Source: Candidatus Fermentibacteraceae bacterium (lineage in GTDB: Bacteria; Fermentibacterota; Fermentibacteria; Fermentibacterales; JCC-6). From it: a stretch of DNA of 64,000 nt. Position 1 is the stretch's first letter, and each line of letters opens with the position of its first letter. Shown here piece after piece: positions 52,683 to 62,139 of the stretch. Both the position numbers and the translations under genes were made by a program. The stretch lies in NCBI GenBank assembly GCA_016744855.1, contig JADGDO010000004.1:163006-227005 (forward strand), in the 5' to 3' direction. The notes beneath the pieces were generated by a model that made no database searches, was not told where the DNA came from, and worked only from the letters and a program-made list of their open reading frames with translations.

Positions 52683-53771
52683 CTAGTTCTTTGCTTTGAA
52701 GTCTTTCATGAAGTCGACAAGAGTTGCAACTGATTCATAAGAGACAGCGTTGTATGTCGAAGCTCTGCATCCACCCACAGAACGGTGTCCTTTAAGACCG
52801 AGGAGGTCTTTAGATGCACCCTCTGCTATGAATTTCTTTTCGAGTTCCTCGGAAGGAAGACGGAAAGTTACATTCATGAAGCTTCTGCTGGCCAGATCTT
52901 TTACATGAGGAACATAGAAGCCATCGCTGTTATCCATTGTTCCGTAGAGAAGGTCTGATTTTTTCTTGTTCAGTGCAGCTATGCCTTCAAGGCCGCCATT
53001 CTCGAGTATCCACTCCATAACAAGTCCGATAACAAATACCGGAAGACTTGGCGGTGTGTTGAAGAGGCTGTCTTTTGCGATGTGAGTTCTGTAGTTGACC
53101 ATTGTTGGAATATCTTCTCTTGCAGTGTCAGCAAAGCTCTTCTTAATCACAATCGCAACGGCTCCGGATGGACCGATGTTTTTCTGAGCTCCGGCATAAA
53201 TCATGCTGAACTGGCTGAAATCCATTGAGTGGGAGAGGAAATCACTCGACATATCACAGATGTGAGGTACATCTCCAGTATTGGGGAAGTCCCACATTTC
53301 TGTACCGTAGATGGTGTTGTTACTTGTGGTATGAACATAAGCAGCACCTGGGGTGAGGTTGAATTCCTTTGGAATATATGAGAAGAGCTTATCTTCACTT
53401 GATGCAGCAACATTGACTTTACCGAAGTACTTGGCTTCCTTGATTGCTTTCTTGGACCAGACGCCGGTATTTACGTAGTCTGCTGTCATACCTTCTTTAA
53501 GGAAATTGAAAGGGATGTGGAAGAACTGAGAGCTTGCGCCACCTCCGACAAAGAGAACGGCGTATTCCTCTGGGTCTAGACCCATGATTTTCAGCATGTT
53601 GTTCTGGGTTCTTTTGAACATCCCGTCAAAAGGTTTTGAACGGTGAGAAATCTCCATAACAGACATTCCCTGTCCGTCAAATTCCAGAACTCCCATTTCA
53701 GCTGCTTTTTTGACCACTTCGTAAGGAAGTGCTGCTGGACCGGCAAAGAAGTTGTGTACTCTGCGAGCCAT
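52683..53771 (-). CDS. serC: phosphoserine aminotransferase SerC
   Basis: Second step of serine synthesis: 3-phosphohydroxypyruvate plus glutamate to phosphoserine; it can also act in pyridoxine synthesis. 362 residues; opens HNFFAGPAALPYEVV as in the family, GGGASSQFFHIPFNFL binds substrate and PLP phosphate, and YAGAQKNIGPSG holds the PLP lysine. The C-terminal GHRSVGGCRASTYNA is conserved. The ATG at 53771 has GGAGG 5 bases upstream; the frame extends to 53783 without a better site. Confidence 0.95.
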   Translation of the reverse strand: MARRVHNFFAGPAALPYEVVKKAAEMGVLEFDGQGMSVMEISHRSKPFDGMFKRTQNNMLKIMGLDPEEYAVLFVGGGASSQFFHIPFNFLKEGMTADYVNTGVWSKKAIKEAKYFGKVNVAASSEDKLFSYIPKEFNLTPGAAYVHTTSNNTIYGTEMWDFPNTGDVPHICDMSSDFLSHSMDFSQFSMIYAGAQKNIGPSGAVAIVIKKSFADTAREDIPTMVNYRTHIAKDSLFNTPPSLPVFVIGLVMEWILENGGLEGIAALNKKKSDLLYGTMDNSDGFYVPHVKDLASRSFMNVTFRLPSEELEKKFIAEGASKDLLGLKGHRSVGGCRASTYNAVSYESVATLVDFMKDFKAKN

Positions 53772-53881
53772 TACTGCCTCCATTGTAAAAAGAATAGTTA
53801 TTAGAAGAATCTGCCCCTGGGCAGGTTAACACAAGAACCATACTGAATTTTGTACTGCTACCGCAATAGCTGTTTCGGCAG

Positions 53882-54967
53882 TTAGTGCTGCCCGGCTCTT
53901 TTGAAAAGCCAGATGCCCAGAACTATAAAAATCACTTCCGGTAGCGCGGCTGCAATAATGGGCTGAAGTGCTCCTTTGTGCCCCAGAGTCTGTCCGAATC
54001 TTGCGAGTGAGAAGAAGATGAATCCCAGCAGTACTGCAAGGCCGATACTGGTGGATTTTCCACTTCTGGGGTTGTTTGTTGCAAGCGGTGCTCCAACCAG
54101 AACCATAATGAGTGTTGAAAAGGGGAAGAAAAGTGTTAACCAGAACTCAACAAGATCTCCGGTCGGGTTTCCTCCGGCTGCTCTTATTCGTCCGATATGG
54201 TCCCAGAGTTCAATGACATTCATCTCAGCAGCACTTTTTCTTCTGCTTCCAAAATCCTCGGGTGTGTCTCGGATCTCTGTAAGGGGAAGAGAGTCATAAA
54301 GTGCAAAAGACATCTCACCAGTCGGAGAGAATCTTCTTTCCTCAGCAGAAATTCCCGTCCACACAGAGTCAACGTAGGAAAGTCTGTCAGCATCTACTCT
54401 TCTGGTTACTCTCAGACTGTCATCGAACCACTCCACTACTGCTCTGGATATGCTTTCATGCTGACCATCAAAAAGGCCGATTTCTACGATAGCACCGTCC
54501 AGAGTTTTGTGTGCAAAATCATTCCGCATGAGATAATTGATAGGGTCTCTTCCGTCTATCTCTACTCTCTTAACCTGGGTCTGAAAGTAGTTTGCATCTG
54601 CTACCACAAAATCTCCGACAACCAGAGTGAATAGACTGATGAAGAAGCCGGTTACCATTAAGGGGAGGAATAGTCTCGGAATAGATACCCCGGATGCCCT
54701 CATTGCTGTCAGCTCGTTGTTTTTGGCCATTCCAGCTACCAGAAGCAGAGAGCATATCAACACTGCAATCGGTGTTACCAGAACGATTATATAGGGGAGA
54801 CCGTAGAAGTAATATCTAAGGAAGGTCATCGCTGTAACGTCTTTATCTACCCATCTGCTGAAATGGTCAAAAGCATTAACTGTTACGAAAATCACCGTAA
54901 AAGAAAGTACAGTCATAAAAATCAGTTTTAGAAAAGTCCCTGCGAGGTATCTATCAAGCAATTTCAC
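53882..54967 (-). CDS. lptG: LPS export ABC transporter permease LptG
   Basis: One of two inner-membrane permeases that extract LPS for transport to the cell surface. 361 residues of the YjgP/YjgQ fold: three N-terminal helices starting LLDRYLAGTFLKLIFMTVL, the LTAMRASGVSIPRLF cytoplasmic loop, a periplasmic beta-jellyroll (about 125-250) and three C-terminal helices with APLATNNPRSGKSTSIG. Start GTG at 54967 overlaps the lptF stop as GTGA. The LptF/LptG naming is by gene order and is the least certain point. Confidence 0.88.
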   Translation of the reverse strand: MKLLDRYLAGTFLKLIFMTVLSFTVIFVTVNAFDHFSRWVDKDVTAMTFLRYYFYGLPYIIVLVTPIAVLICSLLLVAGMAKNNELTAMRASGVSIPRLFLPLMVTGFFISLFTLVVGDFVVADANYFQTQVKRVEIDGRDPINYLMRNDFAHKTLDGAIVEIGLFDGQHESISRAVVEWFDDSLRVTRRVDADRLSYVDSVWTGISAEERRFSPTGEMSFALYDSLPLTEIRDTPEDFGSRRKSAAEMNVIELWDHIGRIRAAGGNPTGDLVEFWLTLFFPFSTLIMVLVGAPLATNNPRSGKSTSIGLAVLLGFIFFSLARFGQTLGHKGALQPIIAAALPEVIFIVLGIWLFKRAGQH

Positions 54968-56304
54968 TTACGGCGTCCTTTTCTTCTGAATTTCTTACCC
55001 AGCTCTTTGAAATCGGGCAGAGGAATTGGATGCCCTTCGCGCATGCTTCTGTAGGTCAGATAAACTCCCAGTGATCCCAGAAGGATATTGGGTGACCACA
55101 TTGCTGTCCAGGCTGCGATTCTTCCCCTGTCTGCCAGCTGTTCACCCGCGATGAGGAAGAAGTAGTAGATCAGTATAAAAACCAGACTCAATGAAACTGC
55201 AAGACCGGCTGTTGACTTTTTAGAAGAAAGTCCCAGCGGGACACCCAGCAGAACAAAAACTATACAGGCGAATGGAATAGAGTATTTTTTGTGAATCTCA
55301 ACGTTGTACTTACCCATATTTCTCTGCAGGTTGTTTACCTGCTCATTCAGAAGAATAAGATCAGTTGACGTGCCGGTGAGGAGTGTCGTTGTGTTTCTCA
55401 GTCTTCTTGTACTGTCTCCAAGGGAAACCGGGTTATCTCCACTGTAGACGGAAGTCATAAATAATTCTGAAACATTTGAAATACTGTCTACAAGAAGAGT
55501 TCTCCGCCTGCTCAGACTGTCGATAAACAAGCCCATCTGCTCTGCGGACATTTCCCTGTCGCCTCTGCTGTTTCTATCATGCCTTACCAGCTCTTCAGAG
55601 CGTGCAATGTCGATAATGTAGCTTGAGAAAGATGCATACCTGTATCCGTTAATTCTATCCTTCTCATGCATCTGCCCGTCTTCCAGAGTCAGTCTCAGAT
55701 GATTTGCACCTACCGGTTCCATGGTTCCTTCCATGGCAGTAATCGTTCTGTCAGGTGCTCCGGGGGTGCTACTGTGAATAATTACTCCGATTAGTTTACC
55801 GGTAAGGTCATCTTTTTCCTTAACAAAGATTCTGTAGCCTTCGATCTCATCAACAAACATTCCCGGCTCAATCGTGGCTGTGGGGCGCATTGTACCGATA
55901 TCAAGAAGAAGATTGCGTGCCACATGATTGGCGTCGGGAAGAATGCTGTTATTGAACACGACAAGAGTTCCGGCAATCAGAAGTGCCACGACACCAAGGG
56001 GAAATATTATGTTATAGACACTGGCTCCACTTGCTTTCATTGCGGTGATTTCAAGGTCACTCGAGAGCCTGCCAACAGCAATAAGGATGCCTGCGAGAAC
56101 CCCCATGGGTATAACAACGGCGATCATTGAAGGGAGCAGGAGCAGAAAAATTTCTGCCACAATTCGCATTGGAACACCCTTGCTTACAATGAGATCAAGC
56201 AGATCCAACAGCTTGTCCAGAAGCATTATAAAGGTAAACAGGCCAAGCGAGAGAAGGAATGGCGGGAAGAACTCTTTTAGAACATATACTTGCAACTTTT
56301 TCAT
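54964..56304 (-). CDS. lptF: LPS export ABC transporter permease LptF
   Basis: Partner of LptG in the same complex. 446 residues: MKKLQVYVLKEFFPPFLLSL at the N terminus, EITAMKASGASVYNIIFP loop, large periplasmic domain and a C-terminal VLLGVPLGLSSKKSTAGLAV. The periplasmic domain carries an extra charged helical stretch (about 240-340, with LSRRRTLLVDSISNVSELF) that makes it ~80 residues longer than common LptF. It is divergent from the SprA-like gene at 56428. The ATPase LptB is not in the window. Confidence 0.88.
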   Translation of the reverse strand: MKKLQVYVLKEFFPPFLLSLGLFTFIMLLDKLLDLLDLIVSKGVPMRIVAEIFLLLLPSMIAVVIPMGVLAGILIAVGRLSSDLEITAMKASGASVYNIIFPLGVVALLIAGTLVVFNNSILPDANHVARNLLLDIGTMRPTATIEPGMFVDEIEGYRIFVKEKDDLTGKLIGVIIHSSTPGAPDRTITAMEGTMEPVGANHLRLTLEDGQMHEKDRINGYRYASFSSYIIDIARSEELVRHDRNSRGDREMSAEQMGLFIDSLSRRRTLLVDSISNVSELFMTSVYSGDNPVSLGDSTRRLRNTTTLLTGTSTDLILLNEQVNNLQRNMGKYNVEIHKKYSIPFACIVFVLLGVPLGLSSKKSTAGLAVSLSLVFILIYYFFLIAGEQLADRGRIAAWTAMWSPNILLGSLGVYLTYRSMREGHPIPLPDFKELGKKFRRKGRRK

Positions 56305-56427
56305 TGAATTCCCATGATTGACGCTTGCATTAAGGGAGCCGGAAGATGAATTATAGCAACGTGCGGCTTCTCTGTCATGCTTTCGGGAACATGATACCCG
56401 TTGATGGATAGTACATACTGAGGTGAT

Positions 56428-59400
56428 ATGAAAAGACTTTTAATTTTAGCTCTCGTGTTTTTAATTGCACCAAGAGCCGGTGCCCTCGGGGGTTTGCGGA
56501 GTTTCGCGTTGATCGATGAGAATCCTGGATACTGGTATCAGGACTCTCTTCCATGGCTTGTTACTCTTCCTGCAACTCAGGTTGAAGTATGGTCAAGTCT
56601 CATGGGAGAGGGTATCAGCTACAGGCTGATGTACCATGGTTATCCACTGGCTACTTCTCGAACATGGACACTCTCGGGTGTGCGCTCACGGCTTATCGGC
56701 TGGAGCACCTGGAAAGAGTGGACTGCAGCTAATGCCCATAACGGTATACGCAACAGCGGAACCCGTGGTAACCTGGTTCCGACTATCTACTTACCTCTCA
56801 GTATGCCAGGGGTCATTGGTGATGCAATCGGCACAGGCGGGCAGCTTGATATTTCCGGTCATCAGACTATTTCCATCTCCGGAGTCAGCCATATCTATCC
56901 CAACCGTATCAATGTTGAGGGATCAAGCACATCTCTTTTTCCGGATTTGAAAATGGAGCAGGATCTTCGTATCCGTCTCGACGGAACAATAGGTGAGAAG
57001 ATTCATGTTGCTGTTGATCATGACAGCCAGAGGCTGATTGGGTCCGACTACAGCGTGAGCCTCAACTACGATGGTGATGATGATGAAATCATCCAGTCTA
57101 TAGAACTTGGTGACGTTAACCTCTCTATTACAGGACCGGAATTCATCAGCTACTCAATTCCACACGAGGGATTGTTCGGAGCCAAGCTTATAGCACAGGC
57201 GGGTCCTTTTGATATTACTGCCATTGCCAGTAAGGAGGGCAGTTCGACTGAGACTTCAGACTTTGTCGGTCAGGCATCTCTGGTAAACGATTCCATTCTT
57301 GATATCCGCCCTGCCGATAACTACTTTTTCAGGGCATTCCCTGATACAGTAACTGCCCCCTACATGGACCCGAACTTTATCAGGGTGTTTATTGATGATG
57401 GTGACGTCACCAATAACCTTGAAACAGGTGCTGTTGCGGGAAGCTGCTTTGTACCGACTGGATCCGGAGGAGAAATCATTGAAGCTGGATGGTGGGATGA
57501 ACTGCAATTCGGTCTCGAGAAAGACTTTGTTCTGGTTGATTCCAGCAGAACAATAAGATTTATCAGACCGGTTAACGATAACTATCGAATTGCAGTAGCT
57601 CTGGTTACACTGGCCGGCGATACTGTTGGTACAGCAGGAGATGAACTCAACCTAAAGCTTATCAAGCAGTCCAACCCTCTTCCACAGCTACCGGAAACTA
57701 ACCCTACCTGGGCTTATGAGATGAGAAACTATTACTTCCTGGGCGCTAACAACATTGTACGGGAAAGTTTTAACTGCGACATATTTCTTCAGAGATCAGG
57801 CGAAGACCCTGTCTCTATTCAGGATGGAGTTCCTTTCACCCAGATACTGGGCCTTGATAGCAACGGAGACGGGCTCATGTACGACGAAGATGTTACCATG
57901 GACTGGGAAAACGGATTCATACAATTCCCCAGCAGCAGACCCTTTGTCAGTACAGAGCTGGACTATACCAACAATGTAGTTTACACGGAAAAATATCCTG
58001 CTTACAACACATCTCTTTACTTCATGAGAGTCAGTTACAGGGCAGCTTCCACCACCTACTCCCTTGGACACATGGGAATAGTGGAGGGAAGTGAAAGGGT
58101 TACACTTACAGTGGCAGGGGTGGAAGAAACCCTTGTTCGTGACTCAGACTATTCGATCATTTACGAAGTCGGTCTTCTTACTCTGATGGGGGAGAAGGCT
58201 GATCTTGCGCAGGATCCTGCAAACACGCTGCGGGTTACTTTCGAGTATGTGCCCTTTTTCAGCTCTGTATCAAAAACACTGCTTGGAACCAGGGTTGTTT
58301 ACAACATGGGTGCCCATTCATGGTTCGGTGGTACGATGATGTATGAGAGTGCAAATTCACCAGATACCCGGCCGAGAATAGGCGAAGGATCGTTCGGTAC
58401 TACAGTGTTTGATGCAGATCTTCACCTTGAAGCCAGACCTGAGTTTCTTACAGATGCAGTTAATAGTATCCCCCTTGTGAACACAGAAGCAGAGAGCCGT
58501 GTTGTTCTTTCAGGAGAGATAGCCCTCAGCCTGCCATCGGGAGAGAGTGAGGCCTGGCTCGATGACATGGAGGGATCTGAGTCGACTTTCCCGCTTGGAC
58601 AGTCAAGAGCAGCCTGGTTTTATTGCTCAAAACCCGTAAGAGGCGATATTCTGCTTTTTCCTGTAGGAGAAACAAGATGGTTTAACGATACTAATAAATG
58701 GACGTTGCATGATATAATTCCGGGTGAGAACGGCAATGATGCATTCAAAACTATTAGCGGAGTAATGCAATTTGTCTTCACTCCTGCTGAAAATAATCCA
58801 ACAGCTTCATGGGGTGGAATTCAGAGGTGTATTGAACGCTATGGAACTGATTTTTCCAAGAAAACACATCTTTCTCTCTATGTAAGGGCGACAGGTTCTG
58901 CTGCTAATGCAAATCTCTATATCGATCTTGGAGAGAGAATTAATGAGGACACATACTGGCTCGAGAGAGTTGGAGATGATCTTGTAAGACGGGCAAACGG
59001 TGTACTGGATACAGAGGATATTAATTCTGACGGAATTAGATCCACCACTGAAGACATTGGTTTGGATACTCTTCCTTCAGTGGATGAGCCCGGCTACAGC
59101 TCATCAAACCTTGATCCAAATGAAGACAACTACAACTACTATACTGGCACCGATAGTACCCTTTATGCCACCAGATTCGACCACATAAACAACTGTGAGA
59201 ATAATGGAAGACTGGACACTGAGGATCTCAACAGAAACGGTGTTCTTGACGAGTCAAACACATTTTTCAGAATAAGTATTCCGCTCGATAATCCTGACTA
59301 TATCGTCTCCACTAGCCCAAGCGGATGGATGCTTGTGCAGATACCCCTGGATGATTCACTTCTAGTCAGTGTACCTTTGATCAGTACTGGCGAACCAACA

Positions 59401-62052
59401 TGGGAAAAGATAACTTATTCAAGAATTTGGGTTGATGGATTTGCAGAGCAGGACACACTGGAGTTTTACGATGTGGGACTTGTTGGTAACCGCTGGAGAC
59501 CCAATTCCATTTCCAGCTGGGAGGAAATTTCTGTTCCTGTTCAGCCGGAAGAGAATTTTACAGTTTCTGTCGTTAACAACCGTCAGAATCAGGAATACAT
59601 AGACAACCCTCCACCCGGTATTGATCCGGGTGAAGACGCAGAGGGTGAACCCAAGCTTGAGCAGTCCCTCCAACTTTTATGCACAAGTATTCTCAGCGGA
59701 CATGAGGCTGTTGCCCGGCAGACTTTCTATTCTGTTGAGAACTACACACAATACAGATCTCTCCGCTTCCCCTTTCATGGAGGCTCTCAGGATGGTGAGC
59801 TGTTTCTTCAGCTCGGCCGAGACAGCCTGAACTACTATGAATTTTCAAATGAGATTCAGCCTGGATGGCAGATTGTAGAGGTTACTCTTCAAGATCTTGT
59901 CGACCTGAAAACGCTGAAAGATCTGACAGAGGAGAATGAACTAAGATCCGGGAATCTGGCTGTTGTTGGTAATCCATCTCTTTCCGAGATATTGATGCTG
60001 GGCCTCGGAGTTAGAAATGCTGGGGGATCTCCTGTAACAAACCAGGTGTGGGTTGATGATATCACAGTAGCAGGACACTATCTTGAACCCGGAAATGCAC
60101 ACCGTTTGACCGGTGATGTTAATTTCGCAGATCTGCTTTCTGTAAGTGGAGATTACCGAATGATTGATGATGATTTCCATGGCCTGGGCAAAACAAGTGG
60201 AACGGGAACCTCAGTATCCAGATACAACGCATCTTCTACTTTAAATCTCGACAGGTTTGCTCCTCCTATATGGAACTGGTCACTTCCTGCAACCTATGCC
60301 TGGAGCCGCAGCTTATCAGAACCCAGGTATGCCATTAACAGTGATATTCGCCTTGAGGGTGATGAAACCTGGGACTACCGTACAGAATCGACAAGATGGG
60401 ATACCTCAATACAGTGGAGAAGGAATGGCCGCTCAGACGATTTCATCGGACGCTACTTCCTTGATCCTGTTCACGTCAGGCACGCTCTCGGAAACGGTTG
60501 GGGAAGAACGACAACAACTAGGGATTCTGTTGAGAACGAGAGTGCTTCTTTTTCCTATGATCTTCATCTCGGAAGAATGAGTCTTTTCCGTATGCCTATC
60601 CTTGAGGACATCAGACTCAGACCCACAAGGTTTGGTTTCGGTGTGAACTGGAAGCGTGGAAGAAATGTAATGTATGACATTGCAAACGCAGATACCATTC
60701 TAACAAGAAATGATACAGAAAGGACTCTTTCAACTGATGGGAACATTGCATTCAACCCCTGGAAGGGCCTTACCGCGACTTACAACCTTTCTGTGGGCAG
60801 AGACATGTATTTCCCATGGGAGGAACCTTATACGGGCCTCAATGTAGGTAGAGAGGTTTCTAGAAATCAGAATGCAGGCCTCAGTCAGGAGATAAACTTC
60901 TGGAACTATTTAAAACCCAGACTCAGCTGGGATACCAGATATGATCTTGCCAGATTCAGCCCTCACTCTTTCGGCGCTACAGACACTCTCAGTCGCCCTG
61001 ATGTTGGAAATGATGTAACCGCAAGACTGAATCTCAGAGTTGGCCTCGCGCATACAATAAGATCTATAGCAAGACTCAGGGATGAAAGACTTGATGAGGA
61101 AGCGCTTCCAGGAAGTCCCAGATGGCTTTTAGGTAAAATGGAAAGATGGGCTGATCGAATTACAGATCCTAATATTGTCTTCAGCAGGTCGCGAGGAACC
61201 AGCTATAAGGACATCTCTTTCACTCCTACATTGGCCTATCAGTTCGGTCTTGAGCCGGATATTAACGGACTTGATCCCTACAACAGAACTACTTCCAATT
61301 CCATGCAGATTTCCGGCGGTTACAGACCCACAAACACCATGTCAGTGCGAGTCGAGTACAACGACTCTGAAAACAAGAACTACTACTCAGGTTTCTGGAA
61401 CAGAACAGATAACACAACCTGGCCAGCGGTAACCGTTTCATGGAGTGGACTGGAAAGATACAAGCCTCTTGAATTCTTAAGAAATGGTTCTGTCAGCAGC
61501 GGTTACAGAATGGAAACCAGTACCTCATCAAGAGTTGAAAGTGATAGCCTGATTCCGGTAAGCCATACTGAAACTTCAAGATGGAGCCCTCTATTGAGTT
61601 TCACAGGATCACTGGATAATAAAGTCCAGTTAACGATATCCGATAATATGTCTACTACAGAAACCAGAAATTACACCGGAACCTCTGCAATTGTCCGTTC
61701 TTCAAACAATTCTGCGCAGTTCAAGCTAACCTACAGTTTCAGCGCTCCGAGCGGCCTTGCTATCCCGCTTCCACTGCTCAATCGCCTCAGATTGTCATTC
61801 CGAAGTGACCTTACAACATCTCTGTCAATCACCAGATCGACAACAAACAGCGAGGTCACCGGCGGACAGACCAGTGAGACATTAGTTCAGTCAGATAAGA
61901 CGGAATGGCGAATTGAACCATCGGCATCCTATGATTTCGGTACCGTTACGGCTTCGATGACAGCTATTTACGGTTGGAAAAAAGACAAAGTAAACAATCA
62001 GTATGACCAAAAAGACGTTGGTCTTAACCTCTCTGTTACTATTAACTTCTAA
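56428..62052 (+). CDS. SprA-like type IX secretion outer-membrane translocon
   Basis: An 1,874-residue outer-membrane protein resembling SprA, the giant 36-strand barrel that forms the type IX secretion channel and supports gliding in Bacteroidota. Signal peptide about 1-19. SprA-like features include SLFPDLKMEQDLRIRLDGTI followed by EKIHVAVDHDS, ITGPEFISYSIPHEGLFG, a W-rich DDMEGSESTFPLGQ segment and many repeated beta strands to a terminal LNLSVTINF. Flavobacterial SprA is ~2,400 residues, so this one is shorter. It stands alone between divergent lptF and pilB; no porU, porV or gldKLMN is in the window. It gives a route for the sorting-domain proteins at 15.6 and 19.7 kb. Confidence 0.85.
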   Translation: MKRLLILALVFLIAPRAGALGGLRSFALIDENPGYWYQDSLPWLVTLPATQVEVWSSLMGEGISYRLMYHGYPLATSRTWTLSGVRSRLIGWSTWKEWTAANAHNGIRNSGTRGNLVPTIYLPLSMPGVIGDAIGTGGQLDISGHQTISISGVSHIYPNRINVEGSSTSLFPDLKMEQDLRIRLDGTIGEKIHVAVDHDSQRLIGSDYSVSLNYDGDDDEIIQSIELGDVNLSITGPEFISYSIPHEGLFGAKLIAQAGPFDITAIASKEGSSTETSDFVGQASLVNDSILDIRPADNYFFRAFPDTVTAPYMDPNFIRVFIDDGDVTNNLETGAVAGSCFVPTGSGGEIIEAGWWDELQFGLEKDFVLVDSSRTIRFIRPVNDNYRIAVALVTLAGDTVGTAGDELNLKLIKQSNPLPQLPETNPTWAYEMRNYYFLGANNIVRESFNCDIFLQRSGEDPVSIQDGVPFTQILGLDSNGDGLMYDEDVTMDWENGFIQFPSSRPFVSTELDYTNNVVYTEKYPAYNTSLYFMRVSYRAASTTYSLGHMGIVEGSERVTLTVAGVEETLVRDSDYSIIYEVGLLTLMGEKADLAQDPANTLRVTFEYVPFFSSVSKTLLGTRVVYNMGAHSWFGGTMMYESANSPDTRPRIGEGSFGTTVFDADLHLEARPEFLTDAVNSIPLVNTEAESRVVLSGEIALSLPSGESEAWLDDMEGSESTFPLGQSRAAWFYCSKPVRGDILLFPVGETRWFNDTNKWTLHDIIPGENGNDAFKTISGVMQFVFTPAENNPTASWGGIQRCIERYGTDFSKKTHLSLYVRATGSAANANLYIDLGERINEDTYWLERVGDDLVRRANGVLDTEDINSDGIRSTTEDIGLDTLPSVDEPGYSSSNLDPNEDNYNYYTGTDSTLYATRFDHINNCENNGRLDTEDLNRNGVLDESNTFFRISIPLDNPDYIVSTSPSGWMLVQIPLDDSLLVSVPLISTGEPTWEKITYSRIWVDGFAEQDTLEFYDVGLVGNRWRPNSISSWEEISVPVQPEENFTVSVVNNRQNQEYIDNPPPGIDPGEDAEGEPKLEQSLQLLCTSILSGHEAVARQTFYSVENYTQYRSLRFPFHGGSQDGELFLQLGRDSLNYYEFSNEIQPGWQIVEVTLQDLVDLKTLKDLTEENELRSGNLAVVGNPSLSEILMLGLGVRNAGGSPVTNQVWVDDITVAGHYLEPGNAHRLTGDVNFADLLSVSGDYRMIDDDFHGLGKTSGTGTSVSRYNASSTLNLDRFAPPIWNWSLPATYAWSRSLSEPRYAINSDIRLEGDETWDYRTESTRWDTSIQWRRNGRSDDFIGRYFLDPVHVRHALGNGWGRTTTTRDSVENESASFSYDLHLGRMSLFRMPILEDIRLRPTRFGFGVNWKRGRNVMYDIANADTILTRNDTERTLSTDGNIAFNPWKGLTATYNLSVGRDMYFPWEEPYTGLNVGREVSRNQNAGLSQEINFWNYLKPRLSWDTRYDLARFSPHSFGATDTLSRPDVGNDVTARLNLRVGLAHTIRSIARLRDERLDEEALPGSPRWLLGKMERWADRITDPNIVFSRSRGTSYKDISFTPTLAYQFGLEPDINGLDPYNRTTSNSMQISGGYRPTNTMSVRVEYNDSENKNYYSGFWNRTDNTTWPAVTVSWSGLERYKPLEFLRNGSVSSGYRMETSTSSRVESDSLIPVSHTETSRWSPLLSFTGSLDNKVQLTISDNMSTTETRNYTGTSAIVRSSNNSAQFKLTYSFSAPSGLAIPLPLLNRLRLSFRSDLTTSLSITRSTTNSEVTGGQTSETLVQSDKTEWRIEPSASYDFGTVTASMTAIYGWKKDKVNNQYDQKDVGLNLSVTINF

Positions 62053-62139
62053 TCCTGCTATTGACATTCAGAGTTTATAGGTAAAAGTTATGTATTCGTG
62101 TGCCCATAATTATTTATTTGAGGCAGGGAAGAGGTTTGA

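Noticed and set aside
62061-62100. TTGACA at 62061 as the pilB promoter
   Set aside because: No acceptable -10 box lies 16-18 bases downstream.
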